From: Natronospira bacteriovora
GTDB lineage: Bacteria; Pseudomonadota; Gammaproteobacteria; Natronospirales; Natronospiraceae
NCBI RefSeq assembly: GCF_030848495.1
Contig: NZ_JAVDDT010000010.1
Coordinates: 1 to 64,000 of the forward strand
Direction of reading: 5' to 3'
DNA length: 64,000 bases
Position numbers and translations under genes: made by a program. The notes beneath the pieces were generated by a model, which was not told the DNA's origin, ran no database searches, and saw only the letters and a program-made list of their open reading frames with translations. Positions 10,709 through 19,618 of the stretch are shown here, piece by piece; within the stretch, counting starts at the first letter, position 1, and each line of letters starts with the position of its first letter.

Positions 10709-11591
10709 GGGCCTGCTCCAGTTTCTCGCACAGGCGTCGCATGCCGTCCACCATACGCGGTGTCGCCCGCTGAATCGACGAGGGCGGGATGAACAGCAAG
10801 TTGTCCTGTCGCACCGCCCGCAGGTCGCGGTAGCCACGCCAGGGTTCCAGCCAGCTCGGGTCGTCCTCCCCCATGCCGGCGGTCACGATCACTTCCGGGT
10901 CCCGGGCGAGGACCGACTCGCGATCCACCCGGGGCGTCAGGCGCGGCAGCTCGCCAAAGACATTCTTTCCCCCGCAGACCGCCGCCGCCTGGCTGATGAG
11001 GTGCTCATCGTTGACGGTCATCAGGGGGTCGTCCCAGATCTGGTAGAAGTAGCTGACGGTATCGGCCTCGCCATGACGTTGCCGCAAGGCCTCAATCTCG
11101 GCGAGAAATTCCGCGGCCACCTGTCGGGCCACGGTCTGGGTGCCGGCCAGTTGGCCGTAGCGCTCCAGGGTGTGGGCGATATCCTCGAAATCCCGCTCCT
11201 CACCCCAGTACACCGTCAGGCCCAGGGACTCCAGCCGTTCGACCTGCTCGCTGGGATTGCCGCTGATCCAGGCCAGCACCAGGTCCGGCCTCAGGGCCAG
11301 CAGGCGCTCCACATCCACCCGATTGTGGCTGCCAATGCGCCGGATCTCCCTGGCCGCTTCCGGGTAATCGCTGTAGCTGCTGGTGCCAACGATTTTCGAT
11401 CCCGCGCCCGCCGCGAAGAGCAGTTCGGTGATGCCCGGAGAGAGGGAGACAATGCGCTCGGCCGGAGCATCGAGACAGACCAGGCGCTTGAGATCGTCCT
11501 GGACACAGAGCGCGGGGCTTTCCACGGACAGGCCGCGGGCCGGCAGCAGGCAAAGCAAGGCCGTTGCCGCAATGAGGAACACTCTGGTCAT
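10695..11591 (-). CDS. btuF: Cobalamin-binding periplasmic protein BtuF-like
   Basis: A 298-residue substrate-binding protein with an N-terminal signal peptide (MTRVFLIAATALLCLLPARG). It has the class III periplasmic binding protein layout: RIVSLSPGITELLFAAGAG in lobe 1, a linking helix, and lobe 2 with IVTAGMGEDDPSW. SLSPxxTE is the usual BtuF/FhuD-type start of the fold. The ATG at 11591 is preceded by GGGAGGG. It lies between btuB and btuC in one operon, so cobalamin is the likely ligand. A perfect 12-bp hairpin separates it from btuB. Confidence 0.9.
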   Translation of the reverse strand: MTRVFLIAATALLCLLPARGLSVESPALCVQDDLKRLVCLDAPAERIVSLSPGITELLFAAGAGSKIVGTSSYSDYPEAAREIRRIGSHNRVDVERLLALRPDLVLAWISGNPSEQVERLESLGLTVYWGEERDFEDIAHTLERYGQLAGTQTVARQVAAEFLAEIEALRQRHGEADTVSYFYQIWDDPLMTVNDEHLISQAAAVCGGKNVFGELPRLTPRVDRESVLARDPEVIVTAGMGEDDPSWLEPWRGYRDLRAVRQDNLLFIPPSSIQRATPRMVDGMRRLCEKLEQARERR

Positions 11592-11616
11592 CGAATCAAG
11601 CCCTCCCAGGCCACGA

Positions 11617-11646
11617 CAGGGTGCCTCCATGTCCGGAGGCACCCTG
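11617..11646 (-). repeat. Intercistronic hairpin between btuB and btuF
   Basis: A perfect 12-bp inverted repeat (CAGGGTGCCTCC / GGAGGCACCCTG) with a 6-base loop sits in the 76-base gap between the btuB stop and the btuF start. No U-tract follows on either strand, so a full intrinsic terminator is unlikely. It may protect the upstream mRNA from 3' decay or set different expression levels for receptor and transporter. Confidence 0.7.
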
Positions 11647-11667
11647 CTGCCTGTCATCCCGACGAAA

Positions 11668-13533
11668 TCAGCGTCCGTAGGTCAGACTCAAATGAACGCT
11701 GCGGCCAGGTTGTTGGTAGTCGAAATCATTGAAACTGTCGCGCGCGGTGACGTAATCCCGGTCGAGGACATTGTCCAGCACCAGGCGGGCCGTCCAGGCA
11801 TCGGCAAAGTGCCAGGCCGTGCGCAGATTGAGCAGGCCGAAGCCGGCCAGCCGGTCCTCTTCCTCGGCATCGTCAAAGCGGTGACCCTGGGCCACCAGGG
11901 TCGCCCCCAGGGACCAGTCTCCCAGGTTGCGGTCGACTTCCAGGCGTCCGCTGTCGCGGGCCCGCCGGCGAAGACGATTGCCGCTGTCCCGGTCAATGGC
12001 CTCTGAACGGGTAAGGGCACCGTAGAAGGTCCACTCCCCCACCTGCAGACCGCTGCCGAGTTCGAGCCCTGTAATGCGTGCCCGGGCCACATTCTGCGGC
12101 AGGAAGGCGCCGCCCGAGAAGATGGTCTCGATCAGGTTCTCCACCTGGGTCTGGTACAGGGCCGCGTCCCAGAAGTACCGATCACGGTGGGCGGACAGCC
12201 CCAGTTCCAGGGAGCGGGAATTTTCCGGCTCCAGATCCGGGTTGCCGAAGCCCGGGAAGTACAGCTCATTGAAGGTCGGCGCGCGGAAGCCTTCGCCCAC
12301 GGAAAAACGCAGGCGCTGCCCGTTCTCGAAGCGATAGCTGGTCGCCAGGCTGCCGGTGGTCACGGTGCCATAGGACTGGTTGTCGTCCTGGCGAATGCCC
12401 ACTTCCACGACGGCCGGATCCAGGTCCACCGTGCTTTGCAGGAAGGCGCCCACATTGCTGCGACTCTTTTCGTCGTAGTCGGTGGTGCCATCGATCTGAT
12501 CGTACAGATAATCCAGGCCGATCACGTACTCGACACTGTCCGCCTGCACGATGTTCTGCCAGCGCGCGGACTGCCGGCGGCTGTCGAAGCGGCTGCCACC
12601 GAAGTCATCGAAGTTGTCGGCGGCATCCCGGCTTTCGCCGAGACTCAGGACGCTTTCCCAGGTCTCGCCCAGCGGCAGGGAAAGACGGGCGCCACTGGCC
12701 TGATGAACGAAGTCGGTGACGCCGCCGATGAACTCGGTGCGTCCCTCGGAGCGCAGACTGTGGACCGCCACCTGGTTGCCGTTATCAAAGTCGTGCTGAA
12801 TGCGTGCCAGGCCGGAGGTATTGTGAAAGCCCTTCTTCTCGCCCCCCGGGCGCAGGGCGATCCCGTCGGTGTGGAAATGGCTGGCTCCCACCGTGTAGTG
12901 GGTGTTGCCGTGGCTGCCCGAGAGGCCGCCACCGTACTGGTGGGTGCCGAAGGAGCCACCGGAGACCTGCGCCCAGGGCCCACTGTCGGCCCGATCCGGG
13001 TCGGTAAAGACTTCGATCACACCACCGATGGCATCAGCACCATAGACCGTACTGCGCGGTCCGCGAACGATTTCGGCGCGGTCGATCATCTGTGGCGGCA
13101 GGAACTGCCAGGTGGCGCCACCCGTGGTGATGCTACCCATGCGAATCCCGTCCACCAGCAGAATGGACTGAACGTTGCTGGTACCGCGCAGGAAGACACT
13201 GGTGACCTTGCCGAAGGGGCCGTTGCTGACCACGTCGACGCCGGGCCGGCCTCGCAGGAGCTCGCTGAACTCCCGGGGCTGCTGGCGCTCAATGGTATCC
13301 CTGTCGACGACGGTGACCGAGGACAGGCTGTCGTCCAGGCGACGTTCGGTGCGGGTGGCCGTCACCACCACCGGGTTCAGGGGCAGGCTGTCGTCCAGCT
13401 CAGAGGTACCCAGGGCAATGCTGCTGTCACCGGCGTTGGCGCCGCTGTCGATGGCCTCTTCGGCCACTGCGTTTGTGGAAAAGGCAAGTGTCGCCGCCAT
13501 GGTCATGGCGCCGATGAGATTGAATTCCTTCAT
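11668..13533 (-). CDS. btuB: TonB-dependent vitamin B12 receptor BtuB
   Basis: This 621-residue protein has a signal peptide (MKEFNLIGAMTMAATLAFST, cut near AVAEE), a TonB box region (NPVVVTATRTERR near residue 58), a plug domain (about residues 70-190, with LLRGRPGVDV and FLRGTSNVQSILLVDGIR) and a 22-stranded beta-barrel ending in the outer membrane signature HLSLTYGR. It would import cobalamin across the outer membrane. The start was placed at 13533 because GAGGGAAATC precedes that ATG. It is the first gene after the cobalamin riboswitch, which supports B12 rather than siderophore uptake. Confidence 0.93.
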   Translation of the reverse strand: MKEFNLIGAMTMAATLAFSTNAVAEEAIDSGANAGDSSIALGTSELDDSLPLNPVVVTATRTERRLDDSLSSVTVVDRDTIERQQPREFSELLRGRPGVDVVSNGPFGKVTSVFLRGTSNVQSILLVDGIRMGSITTGGATWQFLPPQMIDRAEIVRGPRSTVYGADAIGGVIEVFTDPDRADSGPWAQVSGGSFGTHQYGGGLSGSHGNTHYTVGASHFHTDGIALRPGGEKKGFHNTSGLARIQHDFDNGNQVAVHSLRSEGRTEFIGGVTDFVHQASGARLSLPLGETWESVLSLGESRDAADNFDDFGGSRFDSRRQSARWQNIVQADSVEYVIGLDYLYDQIDGTTDYDEKSRSNVGAFLQSTVDLDPAVVEVGIRQDDNQSYGTVTTGSLATSYRFENGQRLRFSVGEGFRAPTFNELYFPGFGNPDLEPENSRSLELGLSAHRDRYFWDAALYQTQVENLIETIFSGGAFLPQNVARARITGLELGSGLQVGEWTFYGALTRSEAIDRDSGNRLRRRARDSGRLEVDRNLGDWSLGATLVAQGHRFDDAEEEDRLAGFGLLNLRTAWHFADAWTARLVLDNVLDRDYVTARDSFNDFDYQQPGRSVHLSLTYGR

Positions 13534-13684
13534 GATTTCCCTCATTTGCCGTGCCCACCGCACGGTTTCATGCGAACGTGATGCACGCCGGAGGGAGATC
13601 GGGCGGAGAGATGGCTGGGCGAGAAGTCATCCGACCGGCCCGGCGCTGCCCTCCGCAGCGTGCGGCCAGGGATGTCATCACGCC

Positions 13685-13707
13685 GGTCGCTGCAGTGGGC
13701 AGCGACC
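13685..13707 (-). repeat. Hairpin just 3' of the riboswitch aptamer
   Basis: A 9-bp perfect stem (GGTCGCTGC / GCAGCGACC) with a 5-base loop lies about 25 bases after the aptamer. No U-run follows, so it is not a simple terminator. It may be part of the expression platform, together with a smaller hairpin (13549-13565) immediately before the btuB ribosome-binding site. Confidence 0.5.
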
Positions 13708-13730
13708 AATGGGCGCAAGCATCCCGCGCG

Positions 13731-13955
13731 TCCAGGCCGGTCTACGGGCTCACGAGTGGAGTCTGTTGCTCCGCGGGTGGCCGCCTTCCCATGCCCGAAG
13801 GCACAGTGGCGTGTGGTCATCCGCTACCGGCTTGATGCCGGTCACTCATTCACCGTTGCGGGGGCAGCGTCGGAATGGGGCCATCCGCGAGGACGACCCG
13901 GCACCGACTTCCCGTTTAATCCCTTTCTCGGAAAGAGTCAGGGACACCTGGTGCG
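13731..13955 (-). promoter_or_regulatory. Cobalamin riboswitch
   Basis: The minus strand carries, in order, the conserved pieces of an AdoCbl-type aptamer: GGTGTCCC, GGGATTAAACGGGAAGTCGG, CCCCCGCAACGGTGA, GCCACTGTG, CATGGGAAGGCGG and finally a B12 box GAGCCCGTAGACCGGCC at its 3' end (about 13735-13752). It lies roughly 200 bases upstream of btuB. By family knowledge, B12 binding lowers expression of the downstream genes; here those are btuB, btuF, btuC, btuD, cobB and cobQ. The expression platform is not a clear terminator, which suggests control of translation or a more distal effect. Confidence 0.93.
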
Positions 13956-13963
13956 AGGCGGCA

Positions 13964-13992
13964 AAACTATCAGCAAGGGAGGGTTTCGTCAA
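13964..13992 (-). promoter_or_regulatory. Candidate promoter of the B12 operon
   Basis: On the minus strand, TTGACG is followed after 17 bases by TAGTTT (or after 15 bases by GATAGT). Either would place the transcription start a few bases before the riboswitch. The -35 element abuts the stop codon of the upstream GGDEF/EAL gene. The -10 match is modest. Confidence 0.5.
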
Positions 13993-16191
13993 TCAGGGAA
14001 AGCCGTCGAGTGTGCCCAGGGCGCTGGACGACACCGGTCGGCTGAAATAAAAACCCTGTGCCTCCTCACAGCCCAGCTGAGACACGATGTGCAATTGCTC
14101 CTCGGTCTCGATGCCTTCGGCCACCACACGCAGATTCAGGTTGCGGGCCAGGTCGATCACGGATCGCACGATGGATTTGGCGTTGCCACTGTCATCGGCC
14201 AGGTCGGCAATGAAGGCCTGGTCGATCTTGAGGGTATCGATGGGCAGGTGACGCAGGTAATTGAGGGAAGAATAGCCGCTACCGAAGTCATCGATAGCGA
14301 TCTGGACGCCCGGCAAGGCCTGCTTGATGGTCTTGAGAACTTCCGTGGCCTGGTGGATATTCTCCATCAGCATGGATTCAGTGATCTCCAGCTCCAGCGC
14401 AATGCCCGAGTCGCCATAGCCACTCTGGATGGTTCTTACCAGGGTCTCGATATGCTGCACTTCGTACAGATCCCGTGTCGACAGATTGACGGCCATGCGC
14501 AGGTCGGGTGACCTTGCCACTACACCGGCCATTTCCCGGGCGCATTGTTGCAGCACCCAGTGGCCGATGCGGCAGATCAGGTCTGACCGCTCCGCCAGGG
14601 GCAGGAACTCGCCGGGGCTGAGAACACCGCGCTCCGGATGCTGCCATCGCACCAGTGCTTCCAGGCCACAGATACGACCGGATTTCAGATCGATACGTGG
14701 CTGATAGTCCAGAAACAATTGATCCGCAGCGATAGCCTGCCCCAGCTCATAACGCAGATTCAGCGTTTCCCGTGCCCTTTCTGTCATGACCGGATCGAAG
14801 AAGGCAAAACGATTCTTTCCGGCGTGTTTTGCGGCATACATGGCCAGATCGGCATTGGGCAGCAGTTTTTCGGCATCCGTGTCATCATCCGGGTACAGGC
14901 AGATGCCGATACTGGGATGCGTGATGATGCTTTCCTCCTGAATGATGGCGGGTGCACTCACGGCGTGCAGAGCCCTTTCGGCCAGGGCAGCAGCGTCAGC
15001 GGCATCGTCGATCTGCATCAGGAGAACGAATTCGTCGCCACCCAGTCGCGCCACCGTATCCCCGGAACGCAGAATGCTCCTGAGCCGTTGGGCAACCTGG
15101 CACAGCAGCTGGTCCCCGGCGCTATGGCTCAGGGTGTCATTGACGAGCTTGAAATCGTCCAGATCCAGCAACATGACGGCCATCCTGCGGCCGAGTCGAT
15201 CGCATTGCCGGGCCGATTGCGTGATCCGGTCCTGCAGCAACTGGCGATTGGGCAGATCGGTGAGCGGGTCATGATAGGCCAGATATCTGAGCTGTTCCGC
15301 CAGCCCCGCGGCTTCCTGGGCATTGGCAATGAGCTGACCCAGCAGGCGCAGATTGTCCCGCTGATCCTCGTTCCAGTATCGCTTGCTCCAGATGGCATCC
15401 AGCCCGAACAGGCCGGTCGGTTCTCCATTGCGAATCACGGGGACGATCACCAGGGACTTGATTCGCTGCCGTTTGTATTCCTCGCGTTCATGGGCAACGG
15501 AATCCGGCAATTCCTCCACGTCGGGAATGTGCGCCACTTCATGATTCAGGATACGCCGGATCAACCACGGAAAGGCATCAAAGGGAACATCCTGGAGGTT
15601 GTCGATCTCGGGGGCCACACCGTCGGCATACCATTCGTGGGTATTGCTGAAGGTCTCATTCTCGAGGTCAATCGAGAACAGATAGGTGCGCCCCGAATCG
15701 AAGAAATGGCCGATATCCCGAAGCAGGCCATTGATGACCTCGTCAACCTGATTCGGGTCGATGTTCACCAGGCGGGTCGAAATATCCAGAAGCAGCCGAT
15801 CGAAGGCGATACGTTGCTGGATGTTCTGCTCCAGCTTCATTCGCTCGCTGATTTCGCGAACCGCGGCCACGAACAGCTTCTGCCCATCATGCACGATGGG
15901 CGTCAGGTTGATTTCGATTGGAAACTCTTGGCCGTCACGGCGTCGATGCCATGCCGTAAACACCCGGTTTCGCTCGCCACTGTCGACCAGAGTTTCCAGC
16001 AGCTGGCTCAGCTCCTCAGGGCTTCGGTAGGGGTTGAGCTCGGAGACACTCATGCCGCGAAGCTCATCGTGGCTGTAGCCGGTGTAACTCGTGGCGGCGG
16101 GGTTGGCCTCGATGATGTGCCCCTGCTCGTCATGGACATAGACGGCGTCCGGCACCCCCTCCAACAGACGGCGATAGAAATCGTCACTCAT
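13993..16191 (-). CDS. PAS-GAF-GGDEF-EAL cyclic-di-GMP signalling protein
   Basis: This 732-residue protein has an N-terminal PAS domain (about residues 5-120, with GHIIEANPAA and a PAC-type segment), a GAF-like domain (about 130-295), a GGDEF domain (about 310-465; LGGDEFVLL) and an EAL domain (about 475-720; GLEALVRW, DDFGSGYSSL, KIDQAFI, VAEGIET). The intact GGDEF and EAL motifs predict that both cyclase and phosphodiesterase activities are possible. No membrane segment is seen, so it is probably cytoplasmic, sensing a ligand or redox signal through PAS/GAF. The PAS and GAF ligands cannot be read from sequence. Its end touches the B12 operon promoter region. Confidence 0.9.
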   Translation of the reverse strand: MSDDFYRRLLEGVPDAVYVHDEQGHIIEANPAATSYTGYSHDELRGMSVSELNPYRSPEELSQLLETLVDSGERNRVFTAWHRRRDGQEFPIEINLTPIVHDGQKLFVAAVREISERMKLEQNIQQRIAFDRLLLDISTRLVNIDPNQVDEVINGLLRDIGHFFDSGRTYLFSIDLENETFSNTHEWYADGVAPEIDNLQDVPFDAFPWLIRRILNHEVAHIPDVEELPDSVAHEREEYKRQRIKSLVIVPVIRNGEPTGLFGLDAIWSKRYWNEDQRDNLRLLGQLIANAQEAAGLAEQLRYLAYHDPLTDLPNRQLLQDRITQSARQCDRLGRRMAVMLLDLDDFKLVNDTLSHSAGDQLLCQVAQRLRSILRSGDTVARLGGDEFVLLMQIDDAADAAALAERALHAVSAPAIIQEESIITHPSIGICLYPDDDTDAEKLLPNADLAMYAAKHAGKNRFAFFDPVMTERARETLNLRYELGQAIAADQLFLDYQPRIDLKSGRICGLEALVRWQHPERGVLSPGEFLPLAERSDLICRIGHWVLQQCAREMAGVVARSPDLRMAVNLSTRDLYEVQHIETLVRTIQSGYGDSGIALELEITESMLMENIHQATEVLKTIKQALPGVQIAIDDFGSGYSSLNYLRHLPIDTLKIDQAFIADLADDSGNAKSIVRSVIDLARNLNLRVVAEGIETEEQLHIVSQLGCEEAQGFYFSRPVSSSALGTLDGFP

Positions 16192-16496
16192 GTCCGGACC
16201 CCGGATCGTCCTGGCCGGATGTGGACGCCTTCCAGCCCCTGGCCATGTACTTTACCGGCATTCTGCTCCCCTTCTGTCCTGAAACCGGTTATCGCATGCC
16301 GCGGGGCTGGTCGGTAACCCGCTTCCAGCGCCAGACGATTTCCCCTGTCGCCTGGCTTTCCAGAGCGTAGTGTCCAGGACGCCCTGAAGCAATGTGGAGA
16401 GGTCCGAGCACTGGTCACGGCCCATCGGATTCTCGACGTTGGCCCGGGTTAACGGCGGATGCACAGGCCGTCCAGGTTCGCCGCACCCACTGCACA
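16192..16496. other. Gap without a confident gene
   Basis: About 305 bases lie between the GGDEF/EAL start and the MaoC-like stop. Short open frames exist on both strands, including one of 76 codons on the minus strand that overlaps the GGDEF/EAL start by four bases, but I see no convincing ribosome-binding site or recognisable protein. It probably holds the promoter of the GGDEF/EAL gene. Confidence 0.4.
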
Positions 16497-17387
16497 TCAA
16501 AACGACTGTAATTGCCCCCACAAGGCGGGACGCCGGCGTTTGCGATCACGATCCACCTGGAACCAGTCACCATCGGGGCTGACATGCAGGCAGGTGGAAC
16601 CGGGCCAGAACAGTGGGGCCGTGAACCAGGCCTCCAGTTGCCTGCCCGAGAAATCGCCACCCTGGGGGCGCAGTCGCTCGATCTCGCCCAGGGCTCGTGC
16701 CAGGGTCCACATGCCGTGCACGATCGGGCATTGGAAACCGAACAGGCGGGCCGACATGCTGCTCAGGTGAATCGGGTTCCAGTCGCCGGATACGCGGGCA
16801 TAGCTGCGGCCCAGACCCGCGGGGCAGTCGATATCCAGTTCCAGGGCACCTTCCGGGGTCTCCGGTGTGTCCGGAGGCAGGCGGGCCATCTCGTCGCTGC
16901 CGGCGTCCACGCCACGGAACAGCAGGAGGCTCTCCCCTTCCCAGATAGCGATGCCGTCACTGTCCTGCCATTCCGTTTGCATGTAGAAGACCTGCCCACG
17001 CACATGCCCCGGCCCCGGGCGCAGGGTGGCAGAGAGGTTCATGCGCTCCTCCACGGGTCCCATGGGCCGGTGCCAGCGAACGGTCTGGCCCAGGTGGACC
17101 ACGCCGAGGCTGCGCCCGGGCAGGCCGGGGGTGGAGAGCAGTTGCAGATGAAGCGGCATGGCCGCAATTTGCGGATAAAGCGCCGGAAAGTGCCCGGATG
17201 AAGGCAGCTGGCAGATACGCCGATAGGCTTCGACACGTTCCCGCTGGATTTCCACCGGCGCGTGGCAATGCAGCGGGTAGGCATCCGCTTCCAGCGCCCC
17301 GCCACGTGCCGGCATCAGTTCATTGCCCAGCAGACGCGCATAGGCCCTTGTCAGCGAGGCCGGTTGGCCCCGTTGTTCCCTGATCAT
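16497..17387 (-). CDS. MaoC-like hot-dog domain protein (acyl dehydratase-like)
   Basis: The C-terminal part (about residues 190-290) carries the R-hydratase signature: RVSGDWNPIHL, then FGFQCPIVHGMWTLARAL, with the D-N-H residues expected for enoyl-CoA hydratase activity of the MaoC family. The N-terminal 180 residues look like a second, degenerate hot-dog repeat, so the chain is a double hot-dog of about 296 residues. It may hydrate enoyl-CoA or act on a related thioester. The ATG at 17387 follows GGGGAAGGGA with very tight spacing; a TTG 12 bases upstream is an alternative start. It stands alone between a signalling gene and a DUF6279 gene, so the pathway is not evident. Confidence 0.75.
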   Translation of the reverse strand: MIREQRGQPASLTRAYARLLGNELMPARGGALEADAYPLHCHAPVEIQRERVEAYRRICQLPSSGHFPALYPQIAAMPLHLQLLSTPGLPGRSLGVVHLGQTVRWHRPMGPVEERMNLSATLRPGPGHVRGQVFYMQTEWQDSDGIAIWEGESLLLFRGVDAGSDEMARLPPDTPETPEGALELDIDCPAGLGRSYARVSGDWNPIHLSSMSARLFGFQCPIVHGMWTLARALGEIERLRPQGGDFSGRQLEAWFTAPLFWPGSTCLHVSPDGDWFQVDRDRKRRRPALWGQLQSF

Positions 17388-17496
17388 TCCCTTCCCCAAT
17401 TCAGTGATCCAGAAGCGCTTGTCTCATGATCCACGGATCATGGTCGATGGGTTCATCATACCAGTCGGTGAACCGGGAGGAAGGGGTTGATCACGG

Positions 17497-18354
17497 TCAA
17501 TTGTTACGAAGCTGTTCGAGGTTGCGGGCGTAGCCGGTCAGCCGTTCAGCCAGCTTGTCACGCTGGCCCTGGTTCAGCGTCGGCAGCAGGTCGGCAAGGC
17601 AGGCAAGCGTTACCTGCTGACGTTCCTGTCTGGCCTGGCTGAGGGGTTCCGGCTGATCCCGGTAATGCAGCCACCAGCCCTCCAGGTAGTCATGGATCCG
17701 GTCCGCTGAATACCCGTCAGCGATCATTGCCAGCAGACGATTCTGGCGATCGATTTCCCATTCCAGCTGGGCGGCGGCCGTATCCGGCATGGCGTCCGCG
17801 CAGCGGGTTATCCGCGCTTTCTGCCCGGCAGTCAGGGAACCAAGGAGCGATTCAGCCCTTTCCAGGAAGCGCTCCCGGCGCTGTTCTTCCCAATCATCAT
17901 GTGCACGCCGTGCCAGTTCTTCCCGGCTTTCCTTACGTCGCTTCTCGAAACGCTGTTCCAGTTGGGCCTGCTGGCCCCGATCCAGGTCGGCCAGCACATC
18001 GGACACCAGGGGGAGGAGATCCCGCGTCATGTCGCCAAGCAGGGTTTCGGTCGTGGCAAGGTGCCCGGCAATGGTTTCCCGCTCATGGTGACCGGACTCG
18101 AGGTCGCTGATGGCGGATTCCAGCAATGCCTGGATCTGGGGTACCCGGACTTCCCGGTGGAACTCCCGATAGGTCGCCAGTTCGTCACGAATCTGTCGTC
18201 GTTGCTGGCGATCCAGGTCGAGGTAATTGGCCGCCCAGCGGGCACCGAACCAGTCGGCGCGCTCGTAGACGAATTCGGCCCGGCTGCAGGCAAGAAGAAA
18301 CAGGAAAATCAACAGCGTGGCGAATACGGGCCGAAGTTGACGAGACAGGCGCAT
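17497..18354 (-). CDS. DUF6279-type lipoprotein
   Basis: A 285-residue protein whose N-terminus (MRLSRQLRPVF, hydrophobic stretch, lipobox FLLAC) marks a lipoprotein. The mature start, with YERADWFGARW and YLDLDRQQRRQIR, matches my memory of the DUF6279 family, which is mostly helical and highly charged. The start at 18354 is supported by GGGGAGGGAAGTTC directly before the ATG. Its gene lies 67 bases after the end of ccmI on the same strand and may be read from the ccm operon. The function of the family is unknown; no link to cytochrome assembly should be assumed. Confidence 0.75.
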   Translation of the reverse strand: MRLSRQLRPVFATLLIFLFLLACSRAEFVYERADWFGARWAANYLDLDRQQRRQIRDELATYREFHREVRVPQIQALLESAISDLESGHHERETIAGHLATTETLLGDMTRDLLPLVSDVLADLDRGQQAQLEQRFEKRRKESREELARRAHDDWEEQRRERFLERAESLLGSLTAGQKARITRCADAMPDTAAAQLEWEIDRQNRLLAMIADGYSADRIHDYLEGWWLHYRDQPEPLSQARQERQQVTLACLADLLPTLNQGQRDKLAERLTGYARNLEQLRNN

Positions 18355-18421
18355 GAACTTCCCTCCCCTGATCGGAGCCAATTGGCTTCTCGGGATGCGA
18401 CCGTCTCCGGCCTGCCGGAGT

Positions 18422-19618
18422 TCAGAGGACTTCGTCGATCACGATGATGGCCGCGTCTTCCGAATGGGCTTCCACCCGAATGATCTCACGGCCCAGCAGG
18501 TCACCGTCGCGTGGCGTCGCCTCACCCGAACGGGAAACCCGGGCGATGATCTCGATCTGCTCATGGCCGCTGATCCGGTACCCATCCAGCATGGCGTTCT
18601 CGTCACCCAGGCGGAATTCCCCGGGCAGCGCCGAGATCGGCAGGCGTATGCCGGCCAGGGGTGGGCCGGCTGCCTCGTCGGCGGCGCGGGCAATGATGAA
18701 GACCACATCGTCCGGTGTCAGAGTCGCGGCCAGATCGTCACTGACCGACACCCGAACCATGACATGGGCAGAGGATTCCGCTTCCGTTCCGGGCCTGTCA
18801 CCCAATGCGCGACGGGCCGCACTCAGGCGTTCCTCCACGATTTCTCGAAAGCCCGGGGGCGGGTCCTGTTCCAGCAGGCGTTGCCAATGATCACGGGCGC
18901 TCGCGTAATCGCGTTCCTCAAAAGCGATCAGGCCGCTGTACCAGAGGCCCTTTGGCTGAGCAGGCTCCAGCTCCAGAACCCGGCGAAATAGCGGAGCGGC
19001 TTCAGTCAGCATGCGGCCGGGGTCAGCCAGTGATACGGCTTCGGCGTAGTTGGCCAGGGCCCGGGCGTTATCGTCGCCGGCCAGATCGAGGGCCTGACGG
19101 TAGGCCTCGACAGCGGCTTCGTACTCCCCCAGCGCAAGCCGGGTTCGACCCAGCATCATCCAGCCTTCCAGGTCATCCGGGTGGCTTTGCAGACGCTGCT
19201 CCAGCTGATGAATCGCCTGCTCCATGTCCATGTCATCCATGCTCATGGGCTCACGCTCGATCGCCTCCCATTCGCCGACCTGGAGATAAATCGCCGCGGT
19301 AAGCAGCGGAATGACAATGGCAAGGACGATGGCGGAAACCGGTGTTCCAGTGGTCCTGGCCGGGCCGGACTCAACCTGTGCCTGACTGTTGCTGGCTTCA
19401 CTTTCGATTTCCCGCCGCGACAGCTCGTAGGTCCGGTTGTCGATCTGCCCGTCTTCGAGTTCCTGTTCCAGCTCTTCCAGCTGTCGCTGGCGGGTCAGGG
19501 CAACCGCATCGACACCGGCCTGATCCACCGTTCCGCCCCGACGACGAATCAGGGGAGTGGCCACGAACAGCAGCGCGGCCACAACAAGCAGTGCACTGAT
19601 TACGACAAAAGCGGTCAT
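18422..19618 (-). CDS. ccmI: Cytochrome c maturation protein CcmI (CycH)
   Basis: A 398-residue protein with two N-terminal membrane helices (about residues 2-22 and 94-112) flanking a short cytoplasmic loop, then TPR-type repeats (about 130-260, for example LEGWMMLGRTRLALGEYEAAVEA split over two helices) and a C-terminal periplasmic domain. CcmI binds apocytochrome c and delivers it to the CcmF/H haem lyase. The start overlaps the ccmH stop by four bases. It is the last gene of the ccm cluster, and its full two-domain length corresponds to the separate CcmI form rather than the CcmH fusion found in E. coli. Confidence 0.9.
   Translation of the reverse strand: MTAFVVISALLVVAALLFVATPLIRRRGGTVDQAGVDAVALTRQRQLEELEQELEDGQIDNRTYELSRREIESEASNSQAQVESGPARTTGTPVSAIVLAIVIPLLTAAIYLQVGEWEAIEREPMSMDDMDMEQAIHQLEQRLQSHPDDLEGWMMLGRTRLALGEYEAAVEAYRQALDLAGDDNARALANYAEAVSLADPGRMLTEAAPLFRRVLELEPAQPKGLWYSGLIAFEERDYASARDHWQRLLEQDPPPGFREIVEERLSAARRALGDRPGTEAESSAHVMVRVSVSDDLAATLTPDDVVFIIARAADEAAGPPLAGIRLPISALPGEFRLGDENAMLDGYRISGHEQIEIIARVSRSGEATPRDGDLLGREIIRVEAHSEDAAIIVIDEVL

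Noticed and set aside
12187-13581. Long open frame antisense to btuB
   Set aside because: It lies opposite a well-supported TonB-dependent receptor and appears only because of codon bias.
16188-16418. Small gene upstream of the GGDEF/EAL gene (overlap ATGA)
   Set aside because: The overlap is suggestive, but there is no clear ribosome-binding site and the product is not recognisable.
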